Origin: a virus
DNA length: 40,505 nt
IMG/VR virus record: IMGVR_UViG_3300032251_000005
Location: 1 to 40,505 of that record
Strand: one strand, 5' to 3'
In this document: positions 18,093-24,242 of the stretch, piece after piece
Layout: each line of letters starts with the position of its first letter
Position numbering within the stretch: the stretch's first letter is position 1
The notes under the pieces: generated by a model
Told to the model about the DNA's origin: nothing
Database searches by the model: none
Seen by the model: only the letters and a program-made list of their open reading frames with translations
Made by a program: the position numbers and the translations under genes

Positions 18093-18343
18093 GCTTCACC
18101 AGCCTCAGTTGTTTTAATGGTAATGACTTTCAGCCGATTGTTGGCCGTCATGCGTTCGACATACAGAAAACCCATATCCGTGAGTTCCCGCACGGTTTCC
18201 TCAACCAGATTTTTATCCAGTCTGAGGCGGCGATAGATATCACGGACAGTTACAGGTCGCGCCTGGGAAACCTCATAGCGGGCCACGGCATTGAGAATAG
18301 CCGTTTGAAGGTGGGAAAGGTAAGGTGTAGCTACTGCTTCCAA
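18077..18343 (-). CDS. winged-helix protein at the head of the packaging genes
   Basis: A protein of 88 residues with no ATG in a usable position. TTG at 18343 is the best start. Helices at 12-24, VTVRDIYRRLRLDKNLVEET (a helix-turn-helix) and a beta wing (FLYVERMTANNRLKVITI) give a clear winged-helix fold. It is the first gene after the promoter-like sequence at 18377-18410, so it may control the packaging and structural genes or act as a second DNA-binding subunit beside the small terminase. Its ribosome site is weak. Confidence 0.7.
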   Translation of the reverse strand: MEAVATPYLSHLQTAILNAVARYEVSQARPVTVRDIYRRLRLDKNLVEETVRELTDMGFLYVERMTANNRLKVITIKTTEAGEAWIAN

Positions 18344-18376
18344 TTGTCGGCGTCCGTGCTGACCTGAATTAGAACA

Positions 18377-18410
18377 AGTCTAGCACAAATGCTGACGTGG
18401 TGAATACAAA
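18377..18410 (-). promoter_or_regulatory. late promoter P2 (extended -10, shared with P1)
   Basis: On the minus strand TTTGT is followed by CACCACGTCAGCA and then the extended -10 TGCTAGACT (18377-18385). The arrangement is nearly repeated at 22200-22232. No good -35 lies 17 bases upstream of the -10, so an activator binding CACCAYGTCAGCA is likely. A third partial copy of the GTCAGCAC half, without a -10, lies at 18356-18366. Transcription would enter the winged-helix, terminase and structural genes. Confidence 0.55.
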
Positions 18411-18462
18411 CGTTATGAGCTATGATTATCAGCCATATTCAAACTTAATCAGGAGGTACGCC

Positions 18463-18474
18463 ATGACAAAGTAA
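18463..18474 (+). other. three-codon minigene (Met-Thr-Lys-stop)
   Basis: A textbook ribosome site, AGGAGG, lies six bases before ATG ACA AAG TAA. The next start (18496) has its own AGGAG site 21 bases after the stop. Either this is a leader minigene that tunes initiation or depletes a tRNA, as the bar minigenes of phage lambda do, or a remnant. Confidence 0.45.
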
Positions 18475-18495
18475 ACTACATAGGAGTAAATTGTC

Positions 18496-18678
18496 ATGGC
18501 CCGTGGAAAAGATGGTGGCGCGCCCAAGAAAGGCCGCAAAAACCGCAAACACGGACGCAACAAAAAATGGTGTACATTGTATGAAAAGCTGGGAACACGG
18601 CAGAAAAATAAAGCCAAACGCCTAGCGCGCCATTTACTGCGTCATCCTGCCGATAAACAAGCGCGTAAAGCGCAATAA
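18496..18678 (+). CDS. small, very basic protein on the opposite strand
   Basis: A protein of 60 residues with about one third Lys plus Arg and a Gly/Lys N-terminus. It has TAGGAGTAAATTGTC before ATG and its own terminator after it. It is the only plus-strand gene between 1 and 22800, set as a single-gene island in the late block and transcribed away from P2. Composition suggests nucleic-acid binding. Similar small basic proteins are encoded at 38539-38911. Function is unknown. Confidence 0.7.
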   Translation: MARGKDGGAPKKGRKNRKHGRNKKWCTLYEKLGTRQKNKAKRLARHLLRHPADKQARKAQ

Positions 18679-18683
18679 ACCAA

Positions 18684-18707
18684 GGCCCGCTATTTGCGGG
18701 CCTTTTT
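18684..18707 (+). terminator. intrinsic terminator after the basic protein gene
   Basis: A 7-bp stem GGCCCGC/GCGGGCC with a five-base loop is followed by TTTTT on the plus strand. The convergent minus-strand gene ends inside the stem (stop at 18690), so its last codons and the terminator share sequence. Confidence 0.85.
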
Positions 18708-18902
18708 CTTACTTTTTTTCAAGAAGTCAATATCCGGTTCCTCGCCATTTAAGGCTGCGTATTCCAATTCTACGCGCAGTGAGCCGATAATTTTACCAGC
18801 TACATTAGTTAGCATCTTGGCTTGATCTGGATCGACCTTGTTGCTTTTTACATTCTCATACATGGTCGCCAGTTCATCACGTAACGTAACAATATCTCTC
18901 AT
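18690..18902 (-). CDS. small helical protein, pre-terminase cluster
   Basis: A protein of 70 residues, helical, with a Lys/Arg-rich C-terminal tail. The body (LRDELATMYENVKSNKVDPD, then AKMLTNVAGKIIGSL) matches a small protein common near terminase genes of temperate phages. It overlaps the upstream zinc-protein gene by four bases. No function is known to me. Confidence 0.7.
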   Translation of the reverse strand: MRDIVTLRDELATMYENVKSNKVDPDQAKMLTNVAGKIIGSLRVELEYAALNGEEPDIDFLKKSKKKARK

Positions 18903-19339
18903 TGCTCATTCCCAAATAAATAACGTTTTAATTTAATGTGCAAGCGGGTTGCATCAATCAGTTCATCCGGCACATTGGTTTCCTTATCCAGTCCCAGCCG
19001 GTTACGCACATAACTATCCGTTAATTCTTCCCGGTAACGATCCGTACAGGCTTTTTGATTCTCGCGCTGACGTTCCCGGTATTCCGCTACTTTGTCAGGA
19101 TTATCTTTACGCCATTGATTGTCACGCAATCGTTTATGCTCAACCTGTTCCGGATCATTATTAAGCCGTGCATTATTCTCAGCATAAAAACAAGCCTTGC
19201 ATTTCTTGCGGCGCAGTGTGCGGCCAGTTCTGCCCCTGAACTTCGGGAAATCGGTGTAGTGTTTTTCAGCATGGCACTTGCTGCATTCCCGGATAACTGG
19301 CCCGCGCTCGGCATCACTGAAATCGTATTTATCCTTCAT
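18899..19339 (-). CDS. zinc-ribbon protein, pre-terminase cluster
   Basis: A protein of 146 residues with CSKCHAEKHYTDFPKF at residues 19-34 and KKCKAC about 15 residues later, forming a four-cysteine zinc site. A long Arg/Asp/Asn/Glu-rich helix follows. The layout resembles proteins near HNH or endonuclease VII-type nucleases in phages, but I see no H-N-H catalytic triad. Nucleic-acid binding is likely. Coupled by four-base overlaps at both ends. Confidence 0.7.
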   Translation of the reverse strand: MKDKYDFSDAERGPVIRECSKCHAEKHYTDFPKFRGRTGRTLRRKKCKACFYAENNARLNNDPEQVEHKRLRDNQWRKDNPDKVAEYRERQRENQKACTDRYREELTDSYVRNRLGLDKETNVPDELIDATRLHIKLKRYLFGNEQ

Positions 19340-19752
19340 AATTCCCCAGTTAGCATGAATTCCCGATGTTGTTTAGCTAACTGCATGGCCTTTCGATAAC
19401 CATATTTGTTCACACTAAAATATTTTTTACGCTGTTTCTTTTTGATCGTGTCCCAATAATGCGCTATCCATCCAATATCAACCACGCCATTCGGGCGCGT
19501 TCGAACCATCAAACAATACCCTTTGCCCCATCGTCGCTTGCCGTGTAAGTGGAGTTGTCTTTGCTTTGGCATCTTGGCCAGCGTCTTATCACGGAATTCA
19601 ATCGCGGCAAGTCTGGCTTTGCGCTTGCCGCCATACTGACCATCAGAAAAAGATTTCTGAATATAAGTTGGTTTCGGGACTTCCTGAATACGCACCCACC
19701 AGCAATGCGTGCTGTTTGAATCAATGCGGGTTATGTACTTAAGGGTTTTCAT
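19336..19752 (-). CDS. AP2-domain DNA-binding protein (copy 1 of 3)
   Basis: A protein of 138 residues with two AP2-like units. The first has WWVRIQ, then KSFSDGQYGGKRKARLAAIE. The second has IAHYWD and KKYFSVNKYGYRKAMQLAKQ. In phages AP2 domains usually accompany homing HNH nucleases, but no nuclease domain is present here. It is clearly related to the plus-strand gene at 36620-37075, which shares KSFSDG-YG-KRKA, and more distantly to 36143-36616. A DNA-binding regulator or a nuclease-less relic are both possible. Confidence 0.72.
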   Translation of the reverse strand: MKTLKYITRIDSNSTHCWWVRIQEVPKPTYIQKSFSDGQYGGKRKARLAAIEFRDKTLAKMPKQRQLHLHGKRRWGKGYCLMVRTRPNGVVDIGWIAHYWDTIKKKQRKKYFSVNKYGYRKAMQLAKQHREFMLTGEL

Positions 19753-20012
19753 TCGCCCGTCAGTGACTTTGTTATTACCTTGCTAATATCTTCCAGCAAC
19801 CTTTCCTTGTCAGCGATAAAGCGTACATCTTCGTCGGGCAATCGTCGGGATATGCGCATTATAGAAAGTATAGCTAAATTCAGGGCTTCGGCTAAACATT
19901 TCCGGCAATATGGGTGACTAGGTATATCCAGATCACAAGCTGGCCAGAATGCTACGGCTGGTTTACCGCAGACACAGCACTTGCAATCCTTTGCTTGTAT
20001 TGTTTCAGCCAT
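19749..20012 (-). CDS. small zinc-finger protein
   Basis: A protein of 87 residues. The pairs CCVC (residues 12-15) and CRKC (36-39) form a zinc site in the N-terminal half. The C-terminal half is helical and charged. Four-base overlap with the AP2 gene downstream and one-base overlap (TAATG) with the gene upstream place it in one coupled operon. No family recognised. Confidence 0.65.
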   Translation of the reverse strand: MAETIQAKDCKCCVCGKPAVAFWPACDLDIPSHPYCRKCLAEALNLAILSIMRISRRLPDEDVRFIADKERLLEDISKVITKSLTGE

Positions 20013-20356
20013 TAAACACCATATGCCCGTTTAGTCATTTCAAATACACGTTGCCATTTCCATTCGTCCATGACCAACTGCTTAAAGTCATGTTCCTCTA
20101 ATACAAAAGTATCTGCGACTTCCATTTCAACCATCTTGATAGCACGGTCATAATCATCTACATGACTTTCTGGTATTGAAGGCATATCCAAATCTGGAAT
20201 CTTGCCTTTACTTAACAGGTCATAGCCTTCTTCAAATTTGACCGTTAAGGTCTCCATAAAGTGTTCCATCACTTTTTCGTATTCGTCAGCGTGCTGTTTG
20301 CGGTTGTTCTGTAATGCCGCAAGTAATTCATTTTTGTTTACCGTTACGTCTTTCAT
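20012..20356 (-). CDS. hypothetical acidic protein
   Basis: A protein of 114 residues, acidic and mostly helical, with no cysteines, signal peptide or membrane helix. It starts in the ATGA overlap with the previous gene. I recognise no domain. Coupled position between a coiled-coil protein and a zinc-finger protein suggests a common early or middle function. Confidence 0.65.
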   Translation of the reverse strand: MKDVTVNKNELLAALQNNRKQHADEYEKVMEHFMETLTVKFEEGYDLLSKGKIPDLDMPSIPESHVDDYDRAIKMVEMEVADTFVLEEHDFKQLVMDEWKWQRVFEMTKRAYGV

Positions 20357-20619
20357 TCGATTGCCTCTCTCAAGTTATTCAGTTCCTGATTCAATATCTG
20401 GACTTCTGTCTTGTAATCCTCAATCACCCTATTGTTATGGTCATTGACTTCATGTATCTGCGCCCATGCAATAATCATAAGACGATAGGAATTAATCAGG
20501 GCTTGGATATCACAGGCAAGGGACAGGTTAGCGTCCGGGTCATCGCATTCAACTTGTAATGCTAATTCGGTTTCTAATCGGTGTATTACATCATTGATAT
20601 CAGCTTTCTTTTCGTCCAT
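20353..20619 (-). CDS. hypothetical coiled-coil protein
   Basis: A protein of 88 residues behind AGAGGAAG. Two long helices with heptad-like Leu/Ile spacing (residues 8-50 and 60-88) suggest a dimeric coiled coil. It overlaps the next gene by four bases. Function unknown. Confidence 0.65.
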   Translation of the reverse strand: MDEKKADINDVIHRLETELALQVECDDPDANLSLACDIQALINSYRLMIIAWAQIHEVNDHNNRVIEDYKTEVQILNQELNNLREAIE

Positions 20620-20622
20620 GAA

Positions 20623-20838
20623 TTAATCTTCCTCTTTTACGCACTCCATGTATGCCCGTTTCCAATGATCGATTTCTCTTTGTGCCTCTATTAATGCAGT
20701 TCGCACGATTTCAGACACTGCCGGATCGTTCGTATCAGTTGCCAGTCGCCACGCATGTTTCTGCGCATATTCCCAGTTAGTCGCTACGTAATTGCGGCCC
20801 TTGTCATTTTTTATATCACTCAACAATGATAGTCCCAT
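20623..20838 (-). CDS. hypothetical small protein
   Basis: A protein of 71 residues from ATG 20838. GTG at 20847 would add three residues. The start lies inside the end of the preceding OB-like gene. It has two helices with conserved-looking Trp and Tyr (YAQKHAWRLATD, IDHWKRAYMECV) and an acidic end. No family recognised. Confidence 0.6.
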   Translation of the reverse strand: MGLSLLSDIKNDKGRNYVATNWEYAQKHAWRLATDTNDPAVSEIVRTALIEAQREIDHWKRAYMECVKEED

Positions 20839-21283
20839 ATTTGCCACTGAAAGGCAGGAAACAGCCGCCAGCGCTTTTCATCAGAAACTGAACCTTAATC
20901 CTTGAGCCTTTCACTAAGTCATAGCCAGCGCGCTTATCATTGAAATCCACTTGTAAATCCTGCGTACCACGACCATCAATATTCAGTGACGCGTTATCAG
21001 CTTCGGCTAACACAACCTCGCCAGCCCATGTCATCCAATGGTTTTTGAAATTGGTATTGAATATATCTTCTTTTTTGTCATCGCTTAACTTACTTTTGCA
21101 ACCGACATAACTATCAACCGTTGCATAAGTTACGTCACTGAAAGGGTATACAGTAGGGTCTAGCTTTATCTGTTGTTGTTCGTATCCTTTCTGGACATTA
21201 GTAATAATTAATGAAAGCAATATAAAACCGCCAATGCCTACTATCATCCAAGTTGTTACTGATGTTGGTTTCTTTTCCTTCAT
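20816..21283 (-). CDS. membrane-anchored protein with OB-like domain
   Basis: A protein of 155 residues. Residues 11-28 form one transmembrane helix close to a positively charged N-terminus, so the rest should lie in the periplasm. The C-terminal domain (NHWMTWAGEVV, then strands and SRIKVQFLMKSAGGC) has the strand order of small OB folds seen in bacterial envelope proteins. Two cysteines could form a disulphide. The start is marked by an AAGGTTGAGGCT version of the shared leader. It is a candidate lysogenic-conversion or exclusion gene. Confidence 0.65.
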   Translation of the reverse strand: MKEKKPTSVTTWMIVGIGGFILLSLIITNVQKGYEQQQIKLDPTVYPFSDVTYATVDSYVGCKSKLSDDKKEDIFNTNFKNHWMTWAGEVVLAEADNASLNIDGRGTQDLQVDFNDKRAGYDLVKGSRIKVQFLMKSAGGCFLPFSGKYGTIIVE

Positions 21284-21314
21284 AGCCTCAACCTTTTTAC
21301 TGAATTAAATAAGA

Positions 21315-21384
21315 TAGCCAGCAGGTAAACTTGTCCGGACGCGCCCCCAGCGCATTCCAAACATTACTACCGCCCTGCTGGCTA
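21315..21384 (-). ncRNA. closed-stem RNA element A
   Basis: An 11-bp perfect closing stem (TAGCCAGCAGG with CCTGCTGGCTA) encloses a 48-base interior. It lies in the gap between two secreted-protein genes and is one of four elements with nearly the same closing stem but unrelated interiors. A message-processing, stability or terminator role is possible. Confidence 0.5.
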
Positions 21385-21394
21385 AAACAAAGAA

Positions 21395-21465
21395 GCCAGC
21401 AAACCAAGTCGCTACTCTCCACCGGGTCAGGCAAGAGCAACGTTCCAACAACTTGGCCTGCTGGC
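21395..21465 (-). ncRNA. closed-stem RNA element B
   Basis: GCCAGCA pairs with TGCTGGC, and after a 2x2 internal loop CCAAGT pairs with ACTTGG. This gives 13 bp in all around a 41-base interior. It follows the short His-rich peptide gene on the minus strand and adjoins element A. A T-rich stretch follows on the minus strand. Confidence 0.5.
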
Positions 21466-21471
21466 ATTAAC

Positions 21472-21600
21472 TTAATGACAGTGATAAACACCTGTCTTGT
21501 GATTTTTATGGCAGCCATAGGCGTCAGTGCCGCCAGAGTGTGCCATGGCAAAGCTGGCTGTACCGATAGCCAGTAAAGCGATTAACATGAGTTTCTTCAT
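21472..21600 (-). CDS. secreted His/Cys peptide (YHYH-like)
   Basis: A protein of 42 residues from ATG 21600, chosen because ACAGGAGAAACACAG precedes it. Residues 1-20 are a signal peptide ending in SFAMA. The mature part is only about 22 residues, HSGGTDAYGCHKNHKTGVYH and a final Cys-His. It contains the H-x-x-G-C-H and Y-H-C-H pattern of small bacterial YHYH-type proteins, probably metal-binding or disulphide-bonded in the periplasm. It lies between closed-stem elements B and C. It is probably a host-derived accessory gene. Confidence 0.75.
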   Translation of the reverse strand: MKKLMLIALLAIGTASFAMAHSGGTDAYGCHKNHKTGVYHCH

Positions 21601-21630
21601 CTGTGTTTCTCCTGTGTTGTAAATAAAAAA

Positions 21631-21706
21631 AGCCAGTAATGGAGCTAGGCATGGCGGGATGTGGGATAAGGAATTTACCATGCGGAGCGAGAGGCCATTA
21701 CCGGCT
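21631..21706 (-). ncRNA. closed-stem RNA element C with U-tract
   Basis: A 12-bp closing stem (AGCCAGTAATGG with CCATTACCGGCT, one mismatch) encloses an inner GCATGG/CCATGC stem. On the minus strand the outer stem is followed directly by a run of T, so this copy could act as a terminator for the repeat-protein gene. It lies between that gene and the YHYH-like peptide gene. Confidence 0.55.
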
Positions 21707-21717
21707 AAACCTAAAAA

Positions 21718-22083
21718 CTAATTACAAAAAGTAGAATTACCTATCTTGTTACAGACTGTGCCATCAGAGCCAAACGTACTGTTACCTATACGGTTCACGT
21801 AACTGCCGTCAGAGTTATACATGCTGTCTCCGACTTGATTGGAATAACTGCCATCAGAGTTGAATTGCGTGTTGCCGACACGATTAGAATAACTTCCGTC
21901 TGAGTTGTAGGTACTGCCGCCAACGTGATTCGAGTAACTACCATCAGAGCCGTAGGTACTATTGCCAATGTCATTGTAGACAGTGCCTGGCTGGCCATGG
22001 ATGTACGTTTCTGCCATGGCTGGGGCCAGCAGGGATGTAGCGATAACGGCCAGTATGAACAGCAGGGGAATAGATTTATTCAT
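21718..22083 (-). CDS. secreted repeat protein with five 15-residue repeats
   Basis: A protein of 121 residues. Residues 1-24 are a signal peptide cut after APAMA. From about residue 39 five repeats of 15 residues follow (type VGNSTYNSDGSYSNR), then a half repeat ending FCN. The last repeat and the end carry one Cys each. Proteins with this repeat are familiar from gammaproteobacterial genomes, where the function is not known to me. It is headed by TCGGAGGTTGAACT, the shared leader type, and by promoter-like P1 with two leader hairpins. It is probably a lysogenic-conversion gene of host origin. Confidence 0.75.
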   Translation of the reverse strand: MNKSIPLLFILAVIATSLLAPAMAETYIHGQPGTVYNDIGNSTYGSDGSYSNHVGGSTYNSDGSYSNRVGNTQFNSDGSYSNQVGDSMYNSDGSYVNRIGNSTFGSDGTVCNKIGNSTFCN

Positions 22084-22108
22084 AGTTCAACCTCCGATTA
22101 GAATTAGG

Positions 22109-22165
22109 GCCAGCAGGACTACAGACATACACAATCAGCCTCGACTGCGCTGCCAACCTGCTGGC
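22109..22165 (-). ncRNA. closed-stem RNA element D
   Basis: A 9-bp perfect closing stem (GCCAGCAGG with CCTGCTGGC) encloses a 39-base interior. It forms the second hairpin of the predicted leader of the secreted repeat protein and ends about 12 bases before its ribosome site. Confidence 0.5.
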
Positions 22166-22195
22166 TTGCATAGAGGGAGCTTAAGCCTCATGCAA
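22166..22195 (-). promoter_or_regulatory. leader hairpin after P1
   Basis: TTGCAT and ATGCAA pair, and next to them four more pairs (GAGG with CCTC) form after a one-base bulge. This gives about 10 bp with a nine-base loop. It lies at the expected 5' end of the P1 transcript and touches element D, so the leader begins with two stacked hairpins. Confidence 0.5.
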
Positions 22196-22199
22196 ATTA

Positions 22200-22232
22200 A
22201 GAATAGCATACGTGCTGACATGGTGGAACAAA
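22200..22232 (-). promoter_or_regulatory. late promoter P1 (extended -10, shared with P2)
   Basis: On the minus strand TTTGT, CACCATGTCAGCA and the extended -10 TGCTATTCT (22200-22208) match P2 at 18377-18410. About 21 of 27 bases are identical from CACC to the end of the -10. It would transcribe the secreted-protein and pre-terminase genes. Confidence 0.55.
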
Positions 22233-22740
22233 GGTGATCGGATTCTGTGTCTACGTTGCTACCAGCCAGCCAGCAAAACGATTTCCGGGGGTGCCCCCAC
22301 TTAAAAAACGTCTACAGGAAAGGGAAAAATCTCCCTGACTGACTTGATAGATTAGGCTTTTATCATTGTTTACAGTAACTTAGAGCACGGAACACAAGCC
22401 CGGAACATAATTCAGGGATATTCAGCCGCCATGGCCAGCGATGGCCAGACACTGGCAACCATGCGCCGACATTGTGCGCGCCTACAAAATGCATCCCTTC
22501 TCAATAGCGTATGGCTATCGCTCATTCTCACACAATAGCTAAAATGTATTGTTTGTACTCAGTCTAATATACTGACAGCCTGAGAGCCGCCACAAGCGCA
22601 GATCATGCCATGCGCTATAGCGTGACCTTATCCAGCTTTGACGCGCTTAGACGGCTTTGCACTGTATCAGCACGTTATTTATGCGGGTTATGTCTGACAA
22701 TTAAAAACCATGCGCTAGACTAAATTCCTCAATATTGCTC
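22233..22740. other. noncoding region between divergent blocks
   Basis: About 500 bases without a credible gene on either strand. It contains a GGGG-GTGC-CCCC hairpin near 22290-22302 and three copies of CCATGCGC (22459, 22608, 22708). The last two extend to CCATGCGCTA and are exactly 100 bp apart. A CGCTATAGCG palindrome lies near 22614. The position between divergent early and late blocks would suit a replication origin or packaging site, but nothing here proves either. Confidence 0.4.
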
Positions 22741-22769
22741 TTGATAACGGAGTTAAACTCCACTATTAT
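22741..22769 (+). promoter_or_regulatory. early rightward promoter with operator in the spacer
   Basis: TTGATA (22741-22746), a spacer of exactly 17 and TATTAT (22764-22769) form a strong sigma70-type promoter. The perfect inverted repeat GGAGT-TAA-ACTCC (22749-22761) fills the spacer, where a bound repressor would block RNA polymerase. It drives the plus-strand accessory block starting at 22803. A GGTTGAGAC copy lies near the expected transcript 5' end. Confidence 0.7.
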
Positions 22770-22802
22770 TATTGACAGGTTGAGACTAAAGAGGATCAGA
22801 CA

Positions 22803-22886
22803 ATGGAAATATTTATATGGTTTTTATGCATTGTCGGCGGTATCGCTGGCCATGCAATTATTTTTTCTCGTTACATCTGGGAATAA
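22803..22886 (+). CDS. 27-residue membrane peptide
   Basis: A protein of 27 residues (MEIFIWFLCIVGGIAGHAII and seven more), almost wholly one transmembrane helix with a basic-aromatic end. An AAAGAGG ribosome site lies upstream and a GGTTGAGAC copy precedes that. It is the first gene after the early promoter and ends 28 bases before the next start. A single-helix peptide in first position could be an inhibitor of host membrane functions. That is only an inference. Confidence 0.6.
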   Translation: MEIFIWFLCIVGGIAGHAIIFSRYIWE

Positions 22887-22914
22887 TCCCACTAATCATT
22901 TGGAGGTTGAGATC

Positions 22915-23094
22915 ATGCAAACACTAACCAAGGCGCAACAAGTGGCCATTTACCGCAAGTATCAACAAAGCCCGGACGGCTCGCGCTCTTATCTGCAATT
23001 TAGACGGCGCGTGCAACATGGCTATGATTGTTTAATGCTTAATTGGTGCGGTATGTGGTTAGGCATTGAAACGGACGGCTATACACACAGCTAA
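22915..23094 (+). CDS. small conserved phage protein
   Basis: A protein of 59 residues. The start at 22915 is fixed by GGAGGTTGAGATC directly before ATG. It has a basic helical half (QQVAIYRKYQQSPDGSRSYL, FRRRVQHG) and an uncharged Cys/Trp/Met-rich half. I have seen this type in many environmental phages, but no role is known to me. Confidence 0.72.
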   Translation: MQTLTKAQQVAIYRKYQQSPDGSRSYLQFRRRVQHGYDCLMLNWCGMWLGIETDGYTHS

Positions 23095-23100
23095 CCACTT

Positions 23101-23141
23101 ATGGCCATTGTTATCAGTGGCCATAGTTGGCAATACTGCCA
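23101..23141 (+). ncRNA. two-hairpin intergenic element E1
   Basis: Hairpin 1 is ATGGCCATTG-TTAT-CAGTGGCCAT, ten pairs including one G-T. Hairpin 2 is TGGC-AATACT-GCCA. A leader copy (TGAGGTTGAGACT) follows about 12 bases later. First of five related elements. Confidence 0.7.
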
Positions 23142-23166
23142 GACATAAATAAATGAGGTTGAGACT

Positions 23167-23964
23167 ATGAAAAGCATACTAACAAAACGACAGGTAAAAA
23201 CCTTTAGTAAGGATCTGCCGAACAATCATAAAATCTATGTAAATGTTCGTTATGATGACGAATGCGGGAATGGCCATAATTCATTTGCAATTACTGGCGA
23301 CATTTATTCCAGCCGAACCAGTAAAGCGGATCGATATTTTGAAATGGGCGGTTGTATCCATGAACAAGTAGCAAAGCATTTTCCGGAATTAGCGCCTTTC
23401 ATCAAATGGCATTTAACTAGTTCCGATGGACCGATGCATTATGTAGCAAATACCATGTATCACGCGCGAACCTGTGACACGAAAGGGAAAAAGCCCGGTG
23501 ATCCGATTGCATTTAAAGAATATCTGCAATTCGGTAATTTCCCTATGACGTTCAGCGAACCAGAAAAAGGTTTTTTTGAATTCCTGCGCGGGTGCAAGTC
23601 TGATTTTTCAGATCTAGTTATTGAGCCTATTGAGTATGTCAACCGACCGGGTAATCATTATGATTTTGAGCCTAAATATACCTTTCAGGGATTTGCTAAT
23701 GACTGGTATAAATGCCCATTTGATTCTGGTAAAGAAGCGCATGAATGGCTAGAAGCTTTACAACAATATGGCGCTAAGTTTATTAAAAAGCCGTGCAAGT
23801 GGGCGCAAGCCGTGGAACCAGATTTAGAAGCTGCACGATCCTGCGCAATATGGCCAGACGCTACACTTGAACAATTGCAAGATGAAAAACTATTAGCTGC
23901 GCGGTTGCCTAGCTTGTTAGCTGAATTCAAAAAAGACATTGAAAGCCTAGGCTTTGTTTATTAA
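23167..23964 (+). CDS. conserved accessory protein of unknown function
   Basis: A protein of 265 residues, the largest in the accessory block. The N-terminal 130 residues include GHNSFAITGDIYSS, GGCIHEQVAKHFPEL, IKWHLTSSDGPMHYVANT. This is a domain I recognise from many proteobacterial phages and plasmids, but it has no assigned role. His, Cys and Asp residues in this domain could bind metal. The C-terminal part is helical. It has a leader motif and starts 25 bases after element E1. Confidence 0.8.
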   Translation: MKSILTKRQVKTFSKDLPNNHKIYVNVRYDDECGNGHNSFAITGDIYSSRTSKADRYFEMGGCIHEQVAKHFPELAPFIKWHLTSSDGPMHYVANTMYHARTCDTKGKKPGDPIAFKEYLQFGNFPMTFSEPEKGFFEFLRGCKSDFSDLVIEPIEYVNRPGNHYDFEPKYTFQGFANDWYKCPFDSGKEAHEWLEALQQYGAKFIKKPCKWAQAVEPDLEAARSCAIWPDATLEQLQDEKLLAARLPSLLAEFKKDIESLGFVY

Positions 23965-23982
23965 TTATTGGAGGTTGAGACT

Positions 23983-24168
23983 ATGAATAGCGGATTCAAA
24001 CTAACAATCACTTGTGATAATGCTGCATACAGTGACGGCTGGGAAATTGAAGTGGCCAGACAATTGCGTAACATTGCAGACAAACTAGAGCGCGGTCACG
24101 AATACGGCAATATAATGGATTACAACGGAAACAAAGTGGGTAATTTTTCCTACCATGTAGGCGAATAG
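23983..24168 (+). CDS. small conserved phage protein
   Basis: A protein of 61 residues from ATG 23983, fixed by GGAGGTTGAGACT. An N-terminal beta strand, a helix VARQLRNIADKLERGHEYG and a short C-terminal beta hairpin (YNGNKVGNFSYHV) recall small phage proteins of unknown role. No catalytic motif. Followed by element E2. Confidence 0.75.
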   Translation: MNSGFKLTITCDNAAYSDGWEIEVARQLRNIADKLERGHEYGNIMDYNGNKVGNFSYHVGE

Positions 24169-24178
24169 AATACCCCTA

Positions 24179-24221
24179 ATGCCCATTAGTTAGCTAGTGG
24201 GCATTGTGGGCCATTCTGCCC
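24179..24221 (+). ncRNA. two-hairpin intergenic element E2
   Basis: Hairpin 1 is ATGCCCATTAG-TTAG, closed by CTAGTGGGCAT. Here GCCC/GGGC replaces GGCC/GGCC of E1, so pairing is kept while sequence changes. Hairpin 2 is GGGC-CATTCT-GCCC. Confidence 0.7.
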
Positions 24222-24242
24222 GGTTTAATTGAGGTTGAGACA

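Noticed and set aside
18899-19339. HNH endonuclease
   Set aside because: Four-Cys zinc ribbon present, but no His-Asn-His catalytic pattern.
21297-21551. 84-codon minus-strand frame over elements A and B
   Set aside because: It overlaps a good signal-peptide gene in another frame and reads through the paired stems. No ribosome site.
22290-22302. GGGGGTGCCCCC as a terminator
   Set aside because: There is no T-run on either strand and the loop would be only a few bases.
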